Assembly (NCBI RefSeq): GCF_042683045.1 | Contig: NZ_JBHUIT010000010.1 | Coordinates: 20,341-84,340, forward strand | Source of the DNA: Luteolibacter algae | GTDB taxonomy: Bacteria; Verrucomicrobiota; Verrucomicrobiia; Verrucomicrobiales; Akkermansiaceae | DNA length: 64,000 nt | Direction of reading: 5' to 3' | Shown here: positions 44,413 through 52,645 of the stretch, in pieces | Layout: every line of letters starts with the position of its first letter | Numbering within the stretch: the stretch's first letter is position 1 | The notes under the pieces: generated by a model | The model's database searches: none | Seen by the model: the letters and a program-made list of their open reading frames with translations, nothing else | What the model was told of the DNA's origin: nothing | Made by a program: the position numbers and the translations under genes

Positions 44413-45384
44413 CTACGTAAGGATTGGCTCTGCCTGTTTCTTTTCGACGCGGGAGTGATGCGAAATTGCATCCTCGGCAGCAATGATGAGTTCGTTGCGG
44501 AGTGAATCCGGCGAGATAATCGTCACCATTTTTCCAAAACTCAAAAGCCAGCGAGCGAGGTGATCAGGATGGGCATAGGAGAGATGGACGCGGATTGCGC
44601 CTTCATGGGTTTGTTCCCTGATAAGCATTGGTCCCCAATGACGACGCACGGTTTCTATAAGTCGTGGATGAAAGTGAAGGATCGCTGTTTCCTTCAGGGC
44701 GGGCTGAGTGCAGCTTGAAAGATAAGCAGATAGATCAAAATCCCCGCGAGGAGGAGAGGGCTCTGGCAAGATTTCACATTTGATAATGCGATCCACCCTG
44801 AAATCCCTGACTTCGCCGCGCAATCTACACCAGGCGATAAGGTGCCAGTGATCCAGGTAATAGACCAGCCCAAGAGGCTCAATGACCCGGTCTGTTGCGA
44901 GACCGCGGGACGCGCCCAGATACTGCAAGTGCATTACCTGCTTTCCTGCCATTGCGGCTTGCACCTGACTTAGGGAAACAGGCCCGGTGTGTTGCTGAAA
45001 GTGACCGACGTGCATGGATTTTTTCAAGCGATGCACGCGATTTTGTAACTCGTTGGGTAATACCGCAGTGAGCTTTCCCAGGGCTGTGATGATGGGCTTC
45101 CGCACGGAGTCATCCGTCATCCTTTCCGCAAGCAATCCGCCAGTGACGAGCGCGAATGCCTCCTCCGGGGAAAACATTACCGGGGGAAGCTGATAACCCC
45201 GCGTTAGACTGTATCCAACCCCGGCTTCCCCGATGATTGGCACCCCCGCTTCACACAATGCAGCTATGTCCCGATATATCGTGCGTTCGGTAATCTCGAA
45301 GTGATCCGCCATCTCCGCAGCAGTGATCACACGCCTGGATTGCAGCAGCATGACAAGAGCTACGAGACGATCCGTGCGATTCAT
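44413..45384 (-). CDS. WYL-domain transcriptional regulator (YafY-like)
   Basis: 323-residue DNA-binding protein. An HTH_11-type winged helix is at residues 15-65 (RRVITAAEMADHFEITERTIYRDIAALCEAGVPI, then GYSLTRGYQLPPVMF). The middle and C-terminal parts carry a WYL domain with YYLDHWHLIAWCRLRGEVRDFRVDRI. WYL proteins respond to nucleotide or single-stranded nucleic-acid ligands or to other small molecules. It sits between the regulatory island and the right arm of the glycan locus, 71 bases downstream of the 1533-residue protein on the same strand. A local regulatory role is possible but not shown. Confidence 0.9.
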   Translation of the reverse strand: MNRTDRLVALVMLLQSRRVITAAEMADHFEITERTIYRDIAALCEAGVPIIGEAGVGYSLTRGYQLPPVMFSPEEAFALVTGGLLAERMTDDSVRKPIITALGKLTAVLPNELQNRVHRLKKSMHVGHFQQHTGPVSLSQVQAAMAGKQVMHLQYLGASRGLATDRVIEPLGLVYYLDHWHLIAWCRLRGEVRDFRVDRIIKCEILPEPSPPRGDFDLSAYLSSCTQPALKETAILHFHPRLIETVRRHWGPMLIREQTHEGAIRVHLSYAHPDHLARWLLSFGKMVTIISPDSLRNELIIAAEDAISHHSRVEKKQAEPILT

Positions 45385-45455
45385 GTATTAGCTTCTAGCG
45401 TAACCGATCGCGCGAACCAATCTCAGAGTCGCTCTGGAGGATGACTTTCCAAAAC

Positions 45456-48400
45456 TTATTTTCTTCGGAGGCCGGCAACCAAGCAGCCGATAACAAACAG
45501 CGGGAGTGCAACAAGTATCCAGCCCGGCAAACCGCTTGATGTTTTGAGATCGTCATATTTGCTCGGGGCTTCTTTGCCAATATCTTCAGGAGCGGGAGCG
45601 GTTCCATAGGGCTCCGGCTCGATAAGATCGCTTGCCTGCAGCTGGGGCTTTCCTTCGTTTTCCTTTCGTAAGGCTGCGACTTCCTCGGGGCTGACGGGAG
45701 GCGCGTTATTGCCGAAGCTGCTGCGAATATAGGTCAGCACCGCGGCGATCTGCTGATCGTTTTGATAAGCTAGGGGAGTCATGCCTGCTGGAAAACTATA
45801 GTTCTGGCCTTTGACTGTGATTGGCCCGACAAGGCCGCGAAGCTGAATGAGGATGAGATTTTCCGCGGGTCCATTGACCCACTCGGAGCCCGCCAGCGGT
45901 GGCCCGGCCGCAGTTCCTTCACCTGATTGCCCGTGGCAAGCGGCACAGATTGCAAACTGCTGTTTGCCTAACTTCATTTCTTCGCTGGATGCCTCCGCGT
46001 TAGCCTTTTCATCATCGATGGCCTTCGCCTCACTCTCCTTGCTCTTAACGACCGGTTCGCCTCCATTTTCCTGTCCGGCAGTCGATATCGGGATCAGGGT
46101 CTGATCCTTTGCTTCGTTGCTGGATTGAGGTTTGGCTCCCGGCAATGTCGCCGGATCGAGAAGCTCCGCTTGAGGGCCTTTCGTAGCTTTTTTAGCTTTG
46201 TCCAGAGAGCCCAGCCAAGCGACCAGATCGCGGATTTCAGTCGGTGAGAGAAGCTGGTCCATCGGCGGCATGGCAGAGACCGGCGGGCTGAAGCTTTCGA
46301 TATCGCTGCGCTTGATTCGATAGGTTTTCTCCGGCGTGGAGATGGTGATTTCCTCCGGAGTTTCTTCAATGAAGTTACCCGCAAGCGATGCTCCGTTTTT
46401 GAACGTTACAGAGGTGATCCCGTAGCCCGGGGCGACCACTGCAGCCGGCAGGATCATGGACTCCAGAAAATATCTGCGCTCGTGACGGGTCGCGATGCCG
46501 GCGAGGTTCGGGCCGGCATCTCCACCGGCAGAGTGGACTTTGTCATCGGCCTTGTGACAGCGCAGGCACTGCCCCGAAGGATGGGAATTGAAGAGAGAAG
46601 CCCCATTTTCCGGATTGCCTCCTTCGAGAGCGATATTGAATTTTGCGAGAGGATCCTGACTTTCGGAAACCGCTTTTTCAAATTCAGCGAGAGCTTTCGC
46701 GACCATTGGTTCCTTCCGTGTTTTCGCCGCTTCCAGGAGCTCAATCGCTCCCGGGGAAATTCCTTCCAGCTCAATGAGCGATTTGAGACCGGAAGCGATG
46801 ATTCCGGCAGTTTCATCGCCGGGAATCGAGCTGATCACGGGCCAGGCTTTCTGCACTCTGGAGGCTGAGTCCGAACTGACTGCTGCCCGGAGTGCGGGAA
46901 TCGCTGCCTGGGGTGACCGCTCAGCGAGACTTTTCAGTGCGGTGAGAGCGATTGCATCATCCTTGGAAATGGCGAGCTCTTTCAGGACAGACGTAAGATC
47001 CGCTTCGTCCCGCTCGATATAGAGCGTCAATGCCCCGGCGCGCGTTGCGGGAGGCAGTTCCGGGTTTTCGAAAAGCGCTTTCAGGGTTTTTCCGTCCAGT
47101 GCGGCCACATCTATGTGGTATTGCTCGATCAGGCCCAGCGCACCTTCGAGAACCATCCCATCATTTTTGAGCAATACAGGCATTGCTTCTGCCAGGACCG
47201 GTTTGATTGTCTCCGCTGAGCGTGGCTCCAATGGGCGCCAGTGGCCGGTGAGTTGATCTGCCGGGAAAGGTTTTTCCCATTCCTGGAGAAGCCGCAATGC
47301 CTCGGCCCTGACTTCTTCGGGAAGTTTGTCGTTTGCGAGAACGTTCATCAACCGCTTGGCATTCTCTTCACCGCCGGAGCGATATGCACTGTGAACCAAG
47401 CGACGGAGCATGAAAGGCGACCACTCGCGCGAATCCAGATCGTCCAGAAGAGCGGCGACCATTCCCAGCATTTGTTTGTGATCATTATCGTAGATGGCGC
47501 GGATTGCTTCATTCTGCACTTTGGGATCCTCGTCATTCACAAAGCGGGCGACTTCCTCGCTTTTCATCCGCCGGAGCGCGACAACCGCCGCCACGCGAAC
47601 GGCGGGCGAAGGGTCTGTATATAGCGGGCTGATCTGCCGGGGTGAGGAGACTATATGCTCAAGTGCATAGATACCGGCGTGGCGGAGGTAAACGTCCCGA
47701 CCGTTGTTTTTTCGGAGAAGGTCCAGAATAGCGGAGTATTGCCCGATTGCTTTCATCCGTCCGATAGCAATAGCCGCGGCAGAGCGGACGCGTGATGATT
47801 GATCGTTCAGCAATTTTCCCAGAGGGAGGGAATCGCCGGAAATTGGAGCTTCGCTGATGGCGCGGGCAGTTTGGAAGCGAATTTCGGGATCCGGATCTTC
47901 AAGCAGGGGGATTAGCTTTCCCGCTGCTTCTTCGCGTAACCCCTTCGGAGGAATGGGGGAGAAATCATCTGTGGCGGAAGGAGCAAATCCACGGCGGGCA
48001 ATGATCCCCAGCCCCCAAACCGAGTGGATCCGGGTCATCTGATCCTCGGACGCGAGTGCCTTCTCGAATGTGGCGACCGCGTCCGCTTTGCGGGTGAGAG
48101 CGATTTGTGCGCGTAGCCTGATGCGGGAGTCTGGGTGGGAGAGGAGCGCGGCGAGGGCTTCCGAAGTCCGTTCGTCGAAATTTCCTGAAATAGTTTTCGC
48201 CGTGTCCGCGGTTTCTTCCGGGAGGTAGAGGTTTTCCCCGGCGTTGAGTGAAAGCAAACGACCATCATCATGAGAGGTCCAGCCGGTGACGTAATCGGAG
48301 ATAAAGAGGCGACCATCGAAGGAATACTCGAGGTCAGTCGCTGCGATACCACGGGCGAACTGGCGTGGTTGGGCGATCTGCATTCCCGCTCCTTTTGGTT

Positions 48401-50057
48401 CCATTCCGAAGGACCAGATGCTGGATTTCGCGGAGCTGCCCCGGTAATCGCAAACGAGGAAACGATCCTTTTCAGATTCAAGAAAGCCTGTGCCGGGATG
48501 GTAAGTCAGGCCGCTGGGGCCGGAGGTAAGGAGAGCTACCGGCGGGACGATGTAGGCTGGCTGGGAATCGTTTTCCAACTCCCACATTTTCTCATCCATC
48601 CAGCGGTTTGGAGGGCGGTTTTCCAGTCCAATCTGACGGTGGAATGAGTGCATGGTCTGGTTTTCCATCTGCCATCCGGAGTTACCGCCTTCGACCAGAT
48701 AGACGACTCTGGCGGAGTCGCCCTGGTCCGAGTTGTTATCCACGGAGAAGGCATTCCCGAAACGATCAAAAGCGATTTCCTTTGGATTACGTAGGCCGAT
48801 GTGGAATAGCTCGAAGTTGGAACCGTCCAGATCAAAGCGGAAAGCCGCTCCTTCGTTGGGATGGTGGAGCTTTTCGCCTTCTTTGGTGGTGAATGAGAAG
48901 CCACGGTCACCAATGGTTCCATAGACTCTACCATCGGGGCCGAGCGCGAAGCCGTTCATATCGTGACCCGAGAAAGACACGCGCACGCCCATACCGTCCG
49001 CGATGATTTTTCTTTCGTCTGCCACCCCGTCCGAGTCCTTGTCCAGGAGGTTATAGACCTTCGGGATACAAGCGAAATAAACCGCTCCATCAAAGGCAAA
49101 GACTCCGGAGGCCACCCCATCCAGCTCGTCATTGAAACCGTCAGCAAACACTTTGCTGGAATCCATCTTCCCATCTCCGTTGGTATCGGAGATGTGGCGC
49201 AGGATCTCGGATTTCTCGGTCATGAATTCGTGTGAAAACTTGTCCTCGTGTCTTTTATACATCTCGCGGCGATCGTCCGTGGTCTGTGCACGGAGGTCTT
49301 CCAGATACCAGTAAAGGCTATCCCGATCATCGCCTACACCGTGGCGCAGACGGTGGGTTTCCGCGACAAAGACCCCGCCTTTTTCATCTACCGATATAGC
49401 TGTCGGAGAGGCAATTCCGTGCTCTTCGGAGGTTGCTTCGATTTTAAGCGTGCTGCCCTCGGGAATGGTCGCCCCGGGGAGCTCCGGAGTTGGCACAAGC
49501 CCTTCGACGAATACTTCACCGTTTCTGGTGGGCGGGGGAAAGTCCAACCGCATGCCATTGGTCATGGTGATTTCATCGGCGGCGATGAAGCCCCAGGGCC
49601 CGGTTGCATCGTCCACCAAGCGGATAACCGCCTTTTTCCCCATGAATCTGCGGACATCCCAGCGGACTCCCTCAAAACGCAGGGAGCGTTTCCCGGTGGT
49701 CTCGTATTCGACTTTGCCATCGATAAGTAGCTGGATGGCGGTCTTACCCGCCGAATCTCCACCCGCGACGAGAAACCAGATGTAGTCCTTGGAGATCTTA
49801 AACTCAGGAGAGGTCAGGGTCCCGGTGGCTGACTCATCGCCATAAACGGATGCAGCAAAGGAATCCCCGGAAAATGTGCTGAAACTTCCGTCCAGGCCAT
49901 CGATTGTGCCGTGGACCGGCGAGGCCCCGAAGGCCTCGCCCGATACCGCCCAATCTCCGTAACCATCACCTTCAAAGGATTGGAAGGCTCCGTGGGCGGA
50001 GCCTGAGGCGATAGCTAACCATAATACGGTGGAGAGGTGGACGGGCGATTTTTTCAT
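45456..50057 (-). CDS. Giant exported dehydrogenase, HEAT-repeat, di-cytochrome protein
   Basis: 1533 residues with a signal peptide (1-23). A galactose-binding-like beta domain (about 24-170) comes first. Residues 200-620 form a PVC-type dehydrogenase beta-propeller (SPTAISVDEKGGVFVAETHRLR, DTNGDGKMDSSKVFADGFND, GLRNPKEIAFDRFGNAFSVD). Residues 640-1110 are HEAT repeats (alpha-helical scaffold). The first cytochrome c is at C1164-L-R-C1167-H1168 and is followed by an MPPMDQLLSPTEIRDLVAWL ligand region. The second is at C1371-A-A-C1374-H1375 within GQSGEGTAAGPPLAG. One C-terminal transmembrane helix (about 1508-1528, WILVALPLFVIGCLVAGL) ends with RRK. It could oxidise a sugar and pass electrons through two hemes to the membrane. 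A DUF1080 gene lies 40 bases upstream. Confidence 0.85.
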   Translation of the reverse strand: MKKSPVHLSTVLWLAIASGSAHGAFQSFEGDGYGDWAVSGEAFGASPVHGTIDGLDGSFSTFSGDSFAASVYGDESATGTLTSPEFKISKDYIWFLVAGGDSAGKTAIQLLIDGKVEYETTGKRSLRFEGVRWDVRRFMGKKAVIRLVDDATGPWGFIAADEITMTNGMRLDFPPPTRNGEVFVEGLVPTPELPGATIPEGSTLKIEATSEEHGIASPTAISVDEKGGVFVAETHRLRHGVGDDRDSLYWYLEDLRAQTTDDRREMYKRHEDKFSHEFMTEKSEILRHISDTNGDGKMDSSKVFADGFNDELDGVASGVFAFDGAVYFACIPKVYNLLDKDSDGVADERKIIADGMGVRVSFSGHDMNGFALGPDGRVYGTIGDRGFSFTTKEGEKLHHPNEGAAFRFDLDGSNFELFHIGLRNPKEIAFDRFGNAFSVDNNSDQGDSARVVYLVEGGNSGWQMENQTMHSFHRQIGLENRPPNRWMDEKMWELENDSQPAYIVPPVALLTSGPSGLTYHPGTGFLESEKDRFLVCDYRGSSAKSSIWSFGMEPKGAGMQIAQPRQFARGIAATDLEYSFDGRLFISDYVTGWTSHDDGRLLSLNAGENLYLPEETADTAKTISGNFDERTSEALAALLSHPDSRIRLRAQIALTRKADAVATFEKALASEDQMTRIHSVWGLGIIARRGFAPSATDDFSPIPPKGLREEAAGKLIPLLEDPDPEIRFQTARAISEAPISGDSLPLGKLLNDQSSRVRSAAAIAIGRMKAIGQYSAILDLLRKNNGRDVYLRHAGIYALEHIVSSPRQISPLYTDPSPAVRVAAVVALRRMKSEEVARFVNDEDPKVQNEAIRAIYDNDHKQMLGMVAALLDDLDSREWSPFMLRRLVHSAYRSGGEENAKRLMNVLANDKLPEEVRAEALRLLQEWEKPFPADQLTGHWRPLEPRSAETIKPVLAEAMPVLLKNDGMVLEGALGLIEQYHIDVAALDGKTLKALFENPELPPATRAGALTLYIERDEADLTSVLKELAISKDDAIALTALKSLAERSPQAAIPALRAAVSSDSASRVQKAWPVISSIPGDETAGIIASGLKSLIELEGISPGAIELLEAAKTRKEPMVAKALAEFEKAVSESQDPLAKFNIALEGGNPENGASLFNSHPSGQCLRCHKADDKVHSAGGDAGPNLAGIATRHERRYFLESMILPAAVVAPGYGITSVTFKNGASLAGNFIEETPEEITISTPEKTYRIKRSDIESFSPPVSAMPPMDQLLSPTEIRDLVAWLGSLDKAKKATKGPQAELLDPATLPGAKPQSSNEAKDQTLIPISTAGQENGGEPVVKSKESEAKAIDDEKANAEASSEEMKLGKQQFAICAACHGQSGEGTAAGPPLAGSEWVNGPAENLILIQLRGLVGPITVKGQNYSFPAGMTPLAYQNDQQIAAVLTYIRSSFGNNAPPVSPEEVAALRKENEGKPQLQASDLIEPEPYGTAPAPEDIGKEAPSKYDDLKTSSGLPGWILVALPLFVIGCLVAGLRRK

Positions 50058-50097
50058 AACGGGCTGTGAATAGCCCTATCCTCGGAAGTAAGGGCGT

Positions 50098-50754
50098 TCA
50101 ATCGAGAACTTTGATACGCAGGTTACGGAACTTGTAGGTCTGGCCTTTCTCCCCATGATGCTGAATGGCAATATGACCTTCCGAGTCCTTCGCGTCGTGG
50201 ATATCTGTGGTGACTACCCCATTGACCTCGATGGTCAGATGATCTCCCTTGCATGTGATCCGGTAGGTATTCCAGTCGTTGCGTTTGAAGGCATCTCCGG
50301 CGCGTTTTTTAAATGCTGCTTCGCTGGCCTTATCGCCCTTGATCGGGCTGATAAACCACATCCGGCGGCCTTCGTCATAGAGTCCACCGGACCAGCCGCG
50401 TTTCGGATCTCCATCTACTTCTGCCTGATAGCCATAGACCTGGCCGGGTTTCGTCTGTGCGCGGAAAAGAAAGCCACTATTGGCTTTGCCCTCTGGTAGA
50501 AGCACTTCGCCCTCAAAAATGAAGTCAGAGTATTTCTTTTCAGTGATCAGGAAAAACTTTTTCGGACTGGTGAGATGGAACTCTCCATCGACGACTTTGA
50601 ATTCACCCCACTCGTAGGGGTTTTTCCAACCCTCAAGCGATTTTCCATCGAAAAGCGGAACAAAGCCGTCTTTATCCGCCTGATTTTTCGCATGGATTAC
50701 GGGGCTGAATGCAATAGCGCCAAGTGTGAGAAGAAGCAGTTTGATTTTTTTCAT
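50098..50754 (-). CDS. Exported DUF1080 (3-keto-disaccharide hydrolase) protein
   Basis: 218 residues from the ATG at 50754; upstream codons to 50793 would spoil the signal peptide. Signal is about 1-22. The remainder is one DUF1080 domain with typical segments: FVPLFDGKSLEGWKNPYEW, LLPEGKANSGFLFRAQTKPG, GYQAEVDGDPKRGWSGGLYDE and EGHIAIQHHGEKGQTYKFRNL. Characterised relatives cleave 3-keto-glucosides or other 3-keto-glycosides. It is upstream of, and close to (40 bases), the giant dehydrogenase-cytochrome gene, so the two form a likely oxidation-plus-cleavage pair. A terminator isolates it from the preceding sulfatase gene. Confidence 0.9.
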   Translation of the reverse strand: MKKIKLLLLTLGAIAFSPVIHAKNQADKDGFVPLFDGKSLEGWKNPYEWGEFKVVDGEFHLTSPKKFFLITEKKYSDFIFEGEVLLPEGKANSGFLFRAQTKPGQVYGYQAEVDGDPKRGWSGGLYDEGRRMWFISPIKGDKASEAAFKKRAGDAFKRNDWNTYRITCKGDHLTIEVNGVVTTDIHDAKDSEGHIAIQHHGEKGQTYKFRNLRIKVLD

Positions 50755-50833
50755 AGATTTAAAATTTGCAGGTAAGAAATATTCATTTTTCACAGATGAA
50801 TTGCAAGGCTGGTTTTGTAAGATGGGGGCAATA

Positions 50834-50867
50834 GAAAAGCCATTGGGTGTTTTTCCAATGGCTTTTC
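50834..50867 (-). terminator. Intrinsic terminator after the sulfatase at 50921
   Basis: A perfect 13-pair stem (GAAAAGCCATTGG with CCAATGGCTTTTC, 8-base loop) lies 54 bases beyond the sulfatase stop on the minus strand. Its closing pairs are A/T rich, giving CTTTTC at the 3' side. It separates the three-sulfatase block from the DUF1080 gene. Confidence 0.8.
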
Positions 50868-50920
50868 AGTTGGCTTGATTCCGGCCGGATGTGCAATGAG
50901 GTGGCCTGGGAATTGGAAGC

Positions 50921-52498
50921 TTATTTCTTTTTCTTCTTCTTAACTTTGTTTTTGTCCTGCGGCTTTGTGGTGCCGGGAATCAAAGGCCGGGCAATATCCT
51001 CATCAGGAGCGCGGAAGACATACGGTTTCCACATATCGCGGACTTTTCTCCATTCTTCCAGAGTGCGCGTGGGATACCATCCCGGCAACCCGTTTTTGTT
51101 GAAGTCGTATTTGTCCGCATTTTCGTAAACCCATTCGCCCACGGTCGGTGTCGGGCATTTTTCCGGGAAAACATCCGTGGCGCGGAAATCTTCGCTCACA
51201 CCTTGATCCTTGATAACATTGGTCCTCCAGTCTTCGAGGGCGGCGAGCAGTTCTTTTTTAATCTCAGCGTAGGCAGGGTCCTCCGCCAGGTTATGAACTT
51301 CATGCGGATCTTTTTTCAGGTCGTAGAGCTCGATCTCCGGTTTCTTCGGAGCCATGATAGCCGCTTGTTCCTGTGTTAGTTTTCCTTCGAGGTAGAGCAC
51401 GGCCATTTCCGCTAGATCGGGATAGGCGCCTTCCTTGTAATGGCTGAACTGCATGTAAGCTCTCTCTGGCATGAGGTTGAGAATGAGCTTGTGATCCTTC
51501 GAGCGGATCGAGCGCATGGAGTCATGTGTGGCATCCATTTTATCCCTTGCAGCGAAGGTGTATTTGCGGTTCTTGACCTCGTCGCTGAAAAGGCTTTTGC
51601 CGTGCAGGGGCACCGGAGGCTCGACATCGGCGGCTTCAAGAATCGTCGCATTGATATCGATGGCCATGACAAGATCCTCACTGACTTGACCAGGCTTCAC
51701 CTTGCCGGGCCAGCGCATGATCATCGGGATCCGGGTTCCTTCATCATAAAGAAATTGTTTTCCGCGGAAATGGCAGCGGCCGTGATCGGCGATGAAAAAG
51801 ACGATGGTGTTCTCGGCAAGTCCCTCGTCCTCAAGTCGTTTCAAAAGTTCTCCGACCTCGCGGTCCACGATCTGCATCTGCTCAAGTCCGTTTGCCCAGT
51901 CCCGGCGGAGGAATTCGGTGTCCGCATAGGTCGGCGGTAGAACAACATCTTTGGTATCGATCGGGTCGATAGGATCCCGGTTCCAGGAGCGGTGGGTTCC
52001 TCCAAAAGTGATCCGTGCAAAGAATGGTTGTCCTTCTTTACGGCCACTCCAGTCCTCCCCCATGAAGAGTTCTTCTTTTTTGTCCGGGAGGAAATTGCAA
52101 TCGACCTTCCAACTCATCAGGCAGGTGTAATAACCGGCGTCCGCAAGGATATGCGGGATGGGCCGGATGCCGTATGGCAGAGGCTTCTTATTGTCCTCGC
52201 GGTGTTGGTTTGCACCAATGTAATTTTGGTGGAAGCCGGTCATCATCGCCGAGCGGGAAGTCGAGCAAACGGGCGAAGTGGTAAAAGCCGTTTCGTAGCG
52301 AATACCTTCTGAGGCCAGTTTGTCCACATGCGGAGTCTCGATACCGGGTGTGCCGTAGCAGCCCAGATCCGGGCTCCAGTCCTCAATGGTGATCCAAAGG
52401 ATGTTGGGCTTTTCCTGTTTCTCGGCAGCGGAAGCAACAGGCAGGTAAAATGTTATCCCGAGCAGTAGCAGGGAGGTGGGTTTCAAATATCTTTTCAT
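50921..52498 (-). CDS. Exported S1 sulfatase with CSTSR motif and poly-Lys tail
   Basis: 525 residues with a signal peptide (about 1-24). The metal-binding pair is written IEDWSPD (residues 38-44), with Glu in place of the first Asp of the usual DD. The modification motif is C78-S-T-S-R82, where Thr replaces the canonical Pro or Ala. ADHGRCHFRGKQFLYDEG supplies the distal metal site. The overall layout matches the enzyme at 24375-25853 (RWPGKV, DLKKDPHEVHNLA). The C-terminus ends KNKVKKKKKK. Whether the Cys is converted to formylglycine without Pro/Ala is uncertain, but such variants occur in sulfatases. A terminator lies downstream. Confidence 0.9.
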   Translation of the reverse strand: MKRYLKPTSLLLLGITFYLPVASAAEKQEKPNILWITIEDWSPDLGCYGTPGIETPHVDKLASEGIRYETAFTTSPVCSTSRSAMMTGFHQNYIGANQHREDNKKPLPYGIRPIPHILADAGYYTCLMSWKVDCNFLPDKKEELFMGEDWSGRKEGQPFFARITFGGTHRSWNRDPIDPIDTKDVVLPPTYADTEFLRRDWANGLEQMQIVDREVGELLKRLEDEGLAENTIVFFIADHGRCHFRGKQFLYDEGTRIPMIMRWPGKVKPGQVSEDLVMAIDINATILEAADVEPPVPLHGKSLFSDEVKNRKYTFAARDKMDATHDSMRSIRSKDHKLILNLMPERAYMQFSHYKEGAYPDLAEMAVLYLEGKLTQEQAAIMAPKKPEIELYDLKKDPHEVHNLAEDPAYAEIKKELLAALEDWRTNVIKDQGVSEDFRATDVFPEKCPTPTVGEWVYENADKYDFNKNGLPGWYPTRTLEEWRKVRDMWKPYVFRAPDEDIARPLIPGTTKPQDKNKVKKKKKK

Positions 52499-52645
52499 AA
52501 AATAGTGTTGGGTTCTTTAGAGGAATATTGGGAAAAAAACGGTGTGTGTCCCCATGGAACCAAGTGCAATGGAAACGGGGAGCACATGCATGTTCTTTCA
52601 AAATCCGATTGTGCAGAAAACTTTTGAGAACGAGAGCGGCAGGCT

